Source of the DNA: Lachnospiraceae bacterium
GTDB lineage: Bacteria; Bacillota_A; Clostridia; Lachnospirales; Lachnospiraceae
DNA: 13,984 nucleotides
Direction: 5' to 3'
Assembly: GCA_017523185.1 (NCBI GenBank)
Contig: JAFWXB010000203.1
Location: 1-13,984 of the forward strand
A program made the translations under genes and the position numbers. Shown one piece after another: positions 8,423 through 13,984 of the stretch. The notes under the pieces are model-generated. The model made no database searches. It was not told where the DNA came from and saw nothing but the letters and a program-made list of their open reading frames with translations. Numbering within the stretch: position 1 is the first letter of the stretch; each line of letters starts with the position of its first letter.

Positions 8423-8484
8423 AAAATGCTATACGAAATTCTAATAAAGAATTATTGTTTTAGAGCATAAAAATAAAATGCTAT
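8417..8484. repeat. Two short related AT-rich copies after the epimerase gene
   Basis: GCATAAAAAATGCTAT at 8417-8432 recurs as a near-copy at 8465-8484, with TAAA inserted in the A run. Each has GCAT/ATGC ends and could form a small hairpin. No function is clear; they lie between the stop codon and the terminator. Confidence 0.35.
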
Positions 8485-8504
8485 TTATAAAAACAAAAAT
8501 CTAT

Positions 8505-8553
8505 AAAAAGTCCACTACTTAAATGTTAAATAACATAAAGTAATGGACTTTTT
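8505..8553. terminator. Bidirectional hairpin terminator
   Basis: AAAAAGTCCACTACTT (8505-8520) pairs with AAGTAATGGACTTTTT (8538-8553) with a single C-A mismatch, and the loop itself can pair (ATGTTA with TAACAT, 8523-8536). There is a T run on each strand at the stem foot. It separates the convergent epimerase and MBL-fold genes. Confidence 0.85.
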
Positions 8554-8565
8554 AATTGCACAAAA

Positions 8566-9498
8566 TTATATATAAATTTCTTCTCCACTATGTACATAGT
8601 GTAATTGGTCTCCCATAATCTCTTTCATAATCTGATATGCATATTCTCCTGTACAATGTCCTGTATAATAAATTGATTTTGTCTTTTTTAATTCTTTAGC
8701 AGTTTCTTTAAAAATTTCTTTATCTTCTTTTGTATACGTTTTCTTTTTCATATGAAATCCACTAATAACAATATCAGGTTCTTTTTGATATAATACTTGA
8801 AATGTTTCTAAAATATTTAGGATTCCGTTATGTGCACAACCTGATAATAAAATTGTCTTTCCTTCATCTTCAACTACAAGATATTGTTCATGTTCAAATT
8901 CATCTTGTACAAACAATTCGCCCTCTTTACGTTTTAATTCAAAATTACCTTGAGGCCATAAAATACGTCCTGTTACACCACAAAATAGAGAGAGTTCTTT
9001 ATCTATATCATATCGTTGTTGCATATTTGATATTTTATTACATGAATTTACTTGATGACATTGTGAAAAAAATATCAATTGTGGCAACTGTAATATTTGA
9101 GGGTCAATTCCAATATACTTATAAACAATATTTTCTGTATTTGTAGTAAGTATTTCCGAATTACTGATACTATTATGATTCACCTTATCTTTATTCTGTG
9201 TATATACATGATAATACCCAAGTCCTGCACTTTTTTGAAGATAAATGTTTGCTGTTTTGTTTTGATTTGCAAATTCGAGTAACCCTCCCGAATGGTCATA
9301 ATGTCCATGGCTTAGTACAAATGTATCTATCTTTTTGATATCTATACCTAAGTTTTTTGCATTTTCCAAACACGCCGTTGTCTGCCCTGCATCTAACATG
9401 ATGTTATGATGTGTTGTTTCTATGTAAAAACTCAAACCATGTTCAAATAATACTTCTTTTTTTCCTAATGTATTTTCTATTAAGTTTACAATCTTCAT
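8566..9498 (-). CDS. MBL-fold metallo-hydrolase (COG1237 type)
   Basis: This 310-residue metallo-beta-lactamase-fold protein is presumably a metal-dependent hydrolase in the cytosol. The metal-binding motif HGHYDH is at 64-69, preceded by NIMLDAGQT and followed by SGG. Further metal or active-site candidates are His223 (SGCAHNG), His249 (SGFHM) and His281 (TGHCTG). This pattern matches the COG1237 group, whose archaeal relatives include MptA-like or dihydropterin ribofuranosyl-aminobenzene phosphate synthase-type proteins; the bacterial substrate is not known. The start ATG at 9498 lacks a good ribosome binding site (the leader reads TTTAGAAAATAAAAT), so expression may be low or the leader may be structured. 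It lies 94 bp after the restriction endonuclease gene on the same strand and could receive read-through from it. Confidence 0.88.
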   Translation of the reverse strand: MKIVNLIENTLGKKEVLFEHGLSFYIETTHHNIMLDAGQTTACLENAKNLGIDIKKIDTFVLSHGHYDHSGGLLEFANQNKTANIYLQKSAGLGYYHVYTQNKDKVNHNSISNSEILTTNTENIVYKYIGIDPQILQLPQLIFFSQCHQVNSCNKISNMQQRYDIDKELSLFCGVTGRILWPQGNFELKRKEGELFVQDEFEHEQYLVVEDEGKTILLSGCAHNGILNILETFQVLYQKEPDIVISGFHMKKKTYTKEDKEIFKETAKELKKTKSIYYTGHCTGEYAYQIMKEIMGDQLHYVHSGEEIYI

Positions 9499-9592
9499 AT
9501 TTTATTTTCTAAATTTCAAATCTACTTTTAGATTTTAACTATTTTTCTCCTTATTCCAAAATAAAAAGTATAAACACATATACATAAATCAT
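9499..9592 (-). promoter_or_regulatory. Leader of the MBL gene: hairpin, orphan Shine-Dalgarno, weak -10
   Basis: Read on the minus strand, TATACT (9572-9567) could be a -10 box, but no matching -35 is seen. GGAATAAGGAG (9557-9547) looks like a ribosome site, yet no ATG, GTG or TTG stands 5-12 nt after it. AAATCTA/TAGATTT (9535-9529 with 9524-9518) forms a 7-bp hairpin with a 4-nt loop, about 20 nt before the MBL start. I see no strong terminator for the restriction operon here. Confidence 0.4.
9547..9557 (-). repeat. 11-bp direct repeat, distal copy
   Basis: GGAATAAGGAG on the minus strand is identical to 13533-13523. This copy lies past the end of the endonuclease gene and has no start codon after it. 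The match stops at exactly 11 bp on both sides. Confidence 0.5.
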
Positions 9593-10813
9593 TTAAGTTA
9601 AATAATATTTCTCAATCAAATTCAACAGTCCCTCAAAATCCATTTCCTGAACATCAGAAAATTCTTCTGTTTGCAATCCTGTATTTAACACTTTCTGATA
9701 AAGACAAAAGTCATATACAATTGGTTCTCCTTTATCATTAAGTAAATTATCTCTAATTGTTCCTGTCTTAGACAATAGACACATGTACTGATATGCTCTG
9801 TCAATATATCGAGTATTATTATTTGGGTGAGCATATGCAAAATGTTGTGTAGGTGTTAATGCAATCAAATTTTCTATATAATCTGCAATCAAAGGATATT
9901 CATTTGTAGGGAATATATGATGCATTTGTGTTGCTAAATCTTCCATATGTCTTTCATCATATACTTCCGTTTTTCCATTTCGATATAAGTCATTAAACTT
10001 ACGCAAATTTCTTTTTGCTCTATTGATACGATACTTTGTCATATAATCTTCATCAGGTTTTGGCAATGTCACTTCATAATCTACTCTTGTCATACCTTTC
10101 GGCTTATCTGATAAAACATCTCTCCAATTTCTTTGATTATACAGAATCATATCTTGTGTAATAATATTTTTTGATATATATCCTTTTTCTGTTCCACGTT
10201 TTCGATACTTACAAGCCAAAGGATTCAATACTTTTGTAAAAATACGACCACATTCTGTTGAAGTGTTTATTGGCGTATAATTAATGATAAACTCTGTATA
10301 ACCCTCTTTTAAATCTTTGAAAGTATTTTTATCTTGTAACTGAAAAAACTTCTCAAACATTCCATAAATTCCACTATCTTTAAGAACTTTTTCAATGTAA
10401 AGGCAAAGAAAATGAAAACTATTACGTTCTCTAAAACTGATATATTCTAACAATTCTTGATTTACAATCGAATAAACATACCCTCGTCCTCTTTTTTCTC
10501 CATGAATAATTCCTGCTGCATCTAACAATTTAATAGGTTGTCCAAAATATTTATCATATTCATTATATGCTTTTTGTATTGGATTTGGTTTACTAAAGAT
10601 TTGCTGAACATTTTCTATTGTATAATCATTATACCAAATATCATTTATTGTAAAAGTCTTATCTTTCTTATTATTTGTATACTCCACAATACAGTCGGAT
10701 ACCAAACACATAACATCCATCGTACATTTTTGGTCTATCCAACGTCCATTATGTGTTTTCCTTATATCATAATCATGTTCATCTAAAAATTTTTGTATCG
10801 TTGCATTATCCAT
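9593..10813 (-). CDS. HNH-type (beta-beta-alpha-metal) restriction endonuclease
   Basis: This 406-residue protein is the probable Type II restriction endonuclease of the operon. The C-terminal third has a beta-beta-alpha-metal nuclease signature: His298-His299 in QMHHIFP, Asn315 in ENLIALT, His324 in TPTQH and His329 in AHPNNNT. In this family the first His activates water and the Asn and later His hold the metal; the exact assignment here is inferred. The N-terminal about 290 residues have no motif I recognise and probably bind DNA; RINRAKRNLRKFNDLY (262-277) is strongly basic. The ATG at 10813 overlaps the methylase stop by 8 nt and has AAAGGAG 7 nt upstream, so translation is coupled and follows the methylase. 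The recognition site cannot be read from the sequence. No cysteine pair of the kind seen in some HNH domains is near the motif. Confidence 0.8.
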   Translation of the reverse strand: MDNATIQKFLDEHDYDIRKTHNGRWIDQKCTMDVMCLVSDCIVEYTNNKKDKTFTINDIWYNDYTIENVQQIFSKPNPIQKAYNEYDKYFGQPIKLLDAAGIIHGEKRGRGYVYSIVNQELLEYISFRERNSFHFLCLYIEKVLKDSGIYGMFEKFFQLQDKNTFKDLKEGYTEFIINYTPINTSTECGRIFTKVLNPLACKYRKRGTEKGYISKNIITQDMILYNQRNWRDVLSDKPKGMTRVDYEVTLPKPDEDYMTKYRINRAKRNLRKFNDLYRNGKTEVYDERHMEDLATQMHHIFPTNEYPLIADYIENLIALTPTQHFAYAHPNNNTRYIDRAYQYMCLLSKTGTIRDNLLNDKGEPIVYDFCLYQKVLNTGLQTEEFSDVQEMDFEGLLNLIEKYYLT

Positions 10814-13328
10814 CGGAACGCTCCTTTAATATACCGTAGAAAAATACACTTGTTGCATCTACATTTAAAGAACGAGTTTGATAATTTCTTGCTATCTGAT
10901 AAAATTTTCTATATTCTTCTGAAGAAAAATATTCCATTTGTTCTTCAGATAACTCCATTTCTTCCTTTGGTATAAGAACTGCAACTGAACCATTTACAAC
11001 AATATTTCCAAAATTACGCATCACTCTTGGTTTATATGTCATATTTGGAGTTAAATACACATTCCCATTTCCAACAAATTTATATGCACTTAATGTTTCT
11101 ACTTTCGTTTTTTCTATATAAGAATCATATCCAGGTATATCAATAATCTCCTTACCATTGTCACTTATATTTCTTGATTTAATAACCCTCAAACAATTCT
11201 CACTATTATTTTGTGTTGTATTTGAATTTGTAATTTGCCTATCTCTAAAAACAGTAAATTTATTAAAATCAAGTCTTTGAGAAATCTTATCAAAAAATTC
11301 ATTTCTATAAATAATCCAATATGGATATGTCTTATCTGTAATATACTGTTGTTGCTGAATTATAGTTTTCTTCAAAGTAAAAGAAGCTACTTTTGTTTCT
11401 TTCGGTTGCTTATTTGTATCAATAAACAAACAAATTGTTTCTACTAATACACCTTTAAAACCATTTTCTCCATAATCCTGTATGCAATCAATTCTTTTCT
11501 CTGAAAGTAAATCTCTTGTTATACAAAATTCTGGTGTATTTAATACAGATTTTGGCATTATCATTACAACATAATCAGATATTCCCATTGCTTTTTCTAA
11601 AAAAAACTCAAACGTATTTGTTGTTTCTTTATTTCGATTATTTTTTAAATACTGTTCTGCATCTTTCGCTTTCAATTTAGAAAATGGTGGGTTTCCAATT
11701 ACCAAATCGTATTGTTTATTGAAATTATATAACAAAGTATCTGCATGAATAAAATTAATGGTTATATTCGATGGCACTTTTTGTTTTGCTAATAATAATT
11801 TTAATATTTCTAAATTATTTTCGTCTATATCTACTACATCAATGATTACTTTTTTTACTTCTTCATATTTTTTTAAAATAAATGGTAAAAAATTCCCCAC
11901 ACCTACAGATGGCTCTAAAATATGGATTTCTTCTTTATCAATATTCGGTAATTCTTTAAAAATTTCATTTACAATAAATTTATTGGTATAATATGCAGCA
12001 TTATTTTCTCTTTTAGAATTTGTTAATTCTGCAATTCTTGCTAATGTTGCATTTCCTAAACAAAGTGGATTCTCTTTTATAAACGATATACATTTTTCTA
12101 TATCATCTAATCCATAAGTTTCTATCGTTTTATTAATAACAGAAGTTGTTAAATGCTCTTGTTCCATAAAAGATTTTATATTGCATGCTATTTGGAAAAA
12201 TATATTTGTAGGTACTGCTTCACCTATACTTTGCCTTATTTTAATTTCCTCTTTTTTAAGTAAAGCCTTTTTTTCTTTTTCCTGTAATGCATTAAGTTCT
12301 TCTAATGATAACTCCATCCACTTAAATTCACTTGGAATTGTCATAATTTGCATAAGTTCACGAATCGAAAATACCCTGTCTTCTTCCGGATGAACCGTAT
12401 TTTGGCTTGCAAGTTGGTCATTTCTTGTATGAATACATGGAGCAACTTTATCCCAATATTGACGAGTATATTTGTCGGCATTTTTCTTAATATTTGGTAT
12501 TATTTTTCCATCTACAACCTTATGTGGGCGTTTTCGTTCATCTTGATTATCAAAGGCTCCCTCGCCTTCTTTTAAATCATGTATCCAACAACGCATTTCT
12601 TCTGGATAAGTTCGAAAAGCATGATAAAAATCTGTAGAACAAATTTCTCCCCAATCTAGTTTTGGCATATCACCAATCACACTTCTAAGTGTTTTTTCTT
12701 CTACATAAGCAGGATACAACTCAATCGGTGCTATGTAATCTGCCATCTCTTTACTTACACCAATCACAACAGTACGAGTTCTTGATGAATTAGAACCATA
12801 ATTTTTAAAATTAAGTATTCTACTAATAATACTGTATTTTTCACTTAATTCTTCATTTATTACCGTACCAATCGCTTTAATTGTTCCATCCGGTGCTGTA
12901 CAACCGGTTTTTATAAATGCTGCTACATTTTCTAAAATAAAAAATCTTGGTCTGATTTTTTGAATTAACTGTATTGATTCTACTACCAAACTATTTCTCA
13001 CAATTTCATCTTCTGTTTTTTTATGATTTGCAACAGACATACCTTGACAAGGTGGTGTTGCTATCAATACATCAACTCTATCATTTCCAAGTTTTTCCCA
13101 TTTTTTAATTTCATCAAATATTTTATTTTTCGTATCTTGTGTTGTTATATCATCACAAATATACCCTGAATCAAATCTACATTTATGATTAAATTTTTGA
13201 ACATTTAATCTTCTTTCTATCAATTCATTCGTTGCTATACATTCAAATCCAGCTTTCTTAAATCCAAAACAACCAACTCCTGCACAACTAAATAAACTGA
13301 TATATGTTAGTGTTTTATCTTTTAACAT
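10806..13328 (-). CDS. Fused DNA methyltransferase: cytosine-C5 domain + adenine-N6 domain
   Basis: This 840-residue protein carries two complete methylase domains that use S-adenosylmethionine. The cytosine-C5 domain (about 1-390) shows motif I FSCAGVGCFGF (13-23), catalytic Cys94 in TPPCQG, ENV (133-135), SSRTR (181-185) as motif VIII, and QSIGEAVP (366-373) as motif X; residues between about 190 and 300 are the likely target-recognition region. A Lys/Glu-rich insert lies at 342-365. The adenine-N6 domain (about 440-840) has YYTNKFIV (motif X position), motif I LEPSVGVGNF (471-480) and motif IV GNPPFS (545-550), the gamma-class order. Its C-terminal part (CLRVIKSRNI; YFSSEEYRKFYQ; TRSLNVDATS) resembles target-recognition segments of Type I/IIG enzymes. 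It overlaps the HTH gene by 7 nt and the endonuclease by 8 nt. Both catalytic motifs are intact. It presumably protects the host at an asymmetric site. Confidence 0.92.
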   Translation of the reverse strand: MLKDKTLTYISLFSCAGVGCFGFKKAGFECIATNELIERRLNVQKFNHKCRFDSGYICDDITTQDTKNKIFDEIKKWEKLGNDRVDVLIATPPCQGMSVANHKKTEDEIVRNSLVVESIQLIQKIRPRFFILENVAAFIKTGCTAPDGTIKAIGTVINEELSEKYSIISRILNFKNYGSNSSRTRTVVIGVSKEMADYIAPIELYPAYVEEKTLRSVIGDMPKLDWGEICSTDFYHAFRTYPEEMRCWIHDLKEGEGAFDNQDERKRPHKVVDGKIIPNIKKNADKYTRQYWDKVAPCIHTRNDQLASQNTVHPEEDRVFSIRELMQIMTIPSEFKWMELSLEELNALQEKEKKALLKKEEIKIRQSIGEAVPTNIFFQIACNIKSFMEQEHLTTSVINKTIETYGLDDIEKCISFIKENPLCLGNATLARIAELTNSKRENNAAYYTNKFIVNEIFKELPNIDKEEIHILEPSVGVGNFLPFILKKYEEVKKVIIDVVDIDENNLEILKLLLAKQKVPSNITINFIHADTLLYNFNKQYDLVIGNPPFSKLKAKDAEQYLKNNRNKETTNTFEFFLEKAMGISDYVVMIMPKSVLNTPEFCITRDLLSEKRIDCIQDYGENGFKGVLVETICLFIDTNKQPKETKVASFTLKKTIIQQQQYITDKTYPYWIIYRNEFFDKISQRLDFNKFTVFRDRQITNSNTTQNNSENCLRVIKSRNISDNGKEIIDIPGYDSYIEKTKVETLSAYKFVGNGNVYLTPNMTYKPRVMRNFGNIVVNGSVAVLIPKEEMELSEEQMEYFSSEEYRKFYQIARNYQTRSLNVDATSVFFYGILKERSDG

Positions 13329-13516
13329 TTCAATGTACCTCGCTGACTATGGTTATTCTTTCTAGCATCTGCCGGTTTTATAGAACCATTTGGAATAAGC
13401 CATGTTTTTCCTTTTTTAATAACTCCCTCTATACGATTTTGTTCACAAAGAATAGCAATCCTTCTTGATGAAATTCCCCATTCTTTTGACATTTCTATTG
13501 TTGTTAAATATTCCAT
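13322..13516 (-). CDS. Small helix-turn-helix protein, probable regulator of the RM operon
   Basis: This is a 64-residue protein. The start is ATG 13516, which has AAGGAGG (13528-13522) 5 nt upstream; the longer frame from 13552 would start before that ribosome site and inside the promoter. YLTTIEMSKEWGISSRRIAILCEQNRIEG reads in parts as a MerR/excisionase-like helix-turn-helix (about 3-29), followed by a wing ending KKGKTWLIP (34-42). Its last codons overlap the methylase start by 7 nt (ATGTTAA), so the methylase is translated right after it. Its place as first gene of a restriction-modification operon, with an inverted repeat in the promoter, suggests it controls expression, like a C protein, although it is not of the classical C-protein (XRE) family. 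A role as part of the enzyme is less likely. Confidence 0.8.
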   Translation of the reverse strand: MEYLTTIEMSKEWGISSRRIAILCEQNRIEGVIKKGKTWLIPNGSIKPADARKNNHSQRGTLKC

Positions 13517-13522
13517 GTTTGC

Positions 13523-13533
13523 CTCCTTATTCC
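13523..13533 (-). repeat. 11-bp direct repeat, promoter-proximal copy
   Basis: GGAATAAGGAG on the minus strand forms the leader and most of the ribosome site of the HTH gene, and equals 9557-9547. The pair brackets the three restriction-modification coding regions. Confidence 0.5.
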
Positions 13534-13541
13534 TATCCATT

Positions 13542-13570
13542 ATTATATTCATTTATCTGAATAATTACAA
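13542..13570 (-). promoter_or_regulatory. RM operon promoter
   Basis: On the minus strand TTGTAA (13570-13565) and TATAAT (13547-13542) are separated by exactly 17 bp, a good housekeeping-sigma promoter. The start of transcription would be near 13535, giving a leader of about 20 nt before ATG 13516. Confidence 0.75.
13546..13563. promoter_or_regulatory. Candidate operator: inverted repeat in the promoter spacer
   Basis: TATTCA (13546-13551) and TGAATA (13558-13563) are perfect inverted arms with a 6-nt centre. They fill the gap between the -35 and -10 boxes, so a dimeric regulator bound there would block RNA polymerase. The HTH protein encoded just downstream is the obvious candidate, by inference. 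Confidence 0.5.
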
Positions 13571-13790
13571 GTATTTTATCAAACACAAGTTCTTTTTTCT
13601 CAGTAATTCAAAACAATTATACATCATTTGTTCTGTAAACAGTTTTTTATATAAATAAATTTTTTTATATATACTTAATAAAAAATACTAATTACTCTTT
13701 TTATCACAACATATTTTTCTTAAAAATCGCTCTTTTTCCCCATAGTTTTCCATATATCCTAAATTTTTTCTATAATAATTTTTTATTTTA
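13571..13790. other. AT-rich intergenic stretch between RM operon and carB
   Basis: No coding region, RNA gene or convincing terminator was seen. An all-AT inverted repeat (TATATAAA 13648-13655 with TTTATATA 13664-13671) and a 4-bp stem CTGT/ACAG before a T run (near 13633-13648) are too weak to call. No pyrimidine-type attenuator is apparent. Confidence 0.5.
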
Positions 13791-13791
13791 C

Positions 13792-13819
13792 TTGTGATTT
13801 TCAAATTTTTCTATATAAT
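13792..13819 (+). promoter_or_regulatory. carB promoter
   Basis: TTGTGA (13792-13797) and TATAAT (13814-13819) are 16 bp apart. The transcript would start near 13826, leaving a leader of about 25 nt, too short for an attenuator. Confidence 0.65.
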
Positions 13820-13849
13820 AATAAAAGAATAAAAAAGGAGGAAATTTTT

Positions 13850-13984
13850 ATGCCAAAAAGAACAGACATTAATAAAATTCTCATTATTGGTTCCGGTCCT
13901 ATTATTATCGGACAAGCTTGTGAATTTGACTATTCAGGTACACAAGCATGTAAAGCACTTCGTAAACTTGGTTACGAAATTGTA
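13850..13984 (+). CDS. carB: Carbamoyl-phosphate synthase large subunit, N-terminal part
   Basis: These are the first 45 codons of the large subunit, which makes carbamoyl phosphate from bicarbonate, ATP and ammonia delivered by the CarA glutaminase, for pyrimidine and arginine synthesis. [18 protein letters not shown] is the well-known start of CarB, followed by [19 protein letters not shown]. The glycine-rich part is the beginning of the first pre-ATP-grasp domain. The ATG has AAGGAGG (13835-13841) 8 nt upstream. The gene runs off the window. carA, often directly upstream of carB in this group, is absent here, and a divergent restriction operon lies in its place. Confidence 0.95.
   Translation, partial: MPKRTDINKILIIGSGPIIIGQACEFDYSGTQACKALRKLGYEIV

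Noticed and set aside
8802..9282. Plus-strand open frames inside the MBL gene
   Set aside because: They are shadows of the minus-strand gene: hydrophobic, low complexity, without ribosome sites or recognisable motifs.
10806..13328. Methylase as a fusion artefact of two genes
   Set aside because: The frame is continuous with no internal stop, and the linker (about 390-440) reads as normal protein without an internal ribosome site and start that I could identify.
9593..13516. Phage-exclusion or BREX-type system
   Set aside because: No ATPase, helicase, alkaline phosphatase-like or other BREX/DISARM component is present; three genes of regulator, methylase and nuclease fit a Type II RM system.
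13517..13552. Longer HTH protein from the ATG at 13552
   Set aside because: It would begin within the promoter spacer and read through the -10 box and the strong ribosome site used by ATG 13516.
13633..13648. CTGT-AA-ACAG stem followed by T run
   Set aside because: A 4-bp stem with a 2-nt loop is too small to act as a terminator.
13648..13671. AT-only inverted repeat as a terminator
   Set aside because: It has no GC pairs, no U tract in the right place, and no + strand gene ends there.

Overview
The window is AT-rich DNA from a low-GC Firmicute. Strong AGGAGG ribosome binding sites, the gene content and the protein flavour (TrkH, a two-zinc-ribbon membrane protein beside a TPM-domain protein, a two-SBP diguanylate cyclase, a DUF2974 hydrolase, carB) fit a gut-type clostridium, probably Lachnospiraceae. 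The family assignment is inference, because no rRNA or other marker gene is present. No tRNA, rRNA, CRISPR array or transposase was found.

Left part (1-3604, + strand): the 3' part of a TrkH potassium channel gene, then a two-zinc-ribbon/four-TM protein whose gene is split by an apparent one-base deletion in a T tract, then a membrane-anchored TPM-domain protein with a Gly/Ser/His-rich tail. The last two coding regions overlap, so they look translationally coupled. A strong hairpin closes this block and probably also serves the convergent block.

Middle part (3637-9498): a minus-strand pair, DUF2974 lipase-like hydrolase then a large sensor diguanylate cyclase (two periplasmic-type solute-binding domains, TM, PAS, GGDEF), 33 bp apart. 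A divergent plus-strand aldose 1-epimerase (LacX-like) has its own promoter. A second convergent hairpin terminator separates it from a minus-strand MBL-fold hydrolase of the COG1237 type.

Right part (9547-13570, minus strand) is the accessory region. It is a compact restriction-modification operon of three overlapping genes: a 64-residue HTH protein, an 840-residue polypeptide that fuses a complete cytosine-C5 methyltransferase to a complete adenine-N6 methyltransferase, and a 406-residue HNH-type restriction endonuclease. A good promoter drives it, and a perfect 6-bp inverted repeat sits in the -35/-10 spacer. An 11-bp direct repeat flanks the three coding regions. The fused methylase suggests an asymmetric recognition site with m5C protecting one strand and m6A the other. 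Divergently, the window ends in the first 45 codons of carB with its own promoter; carA is not upstream of it.

The most notable element is the fused m5C/m6A methylase with its HTH gene and HNH nuclease. It reads as a restriction-modification system of recognisable type with an unusual architecture, not a wholly new class of system.
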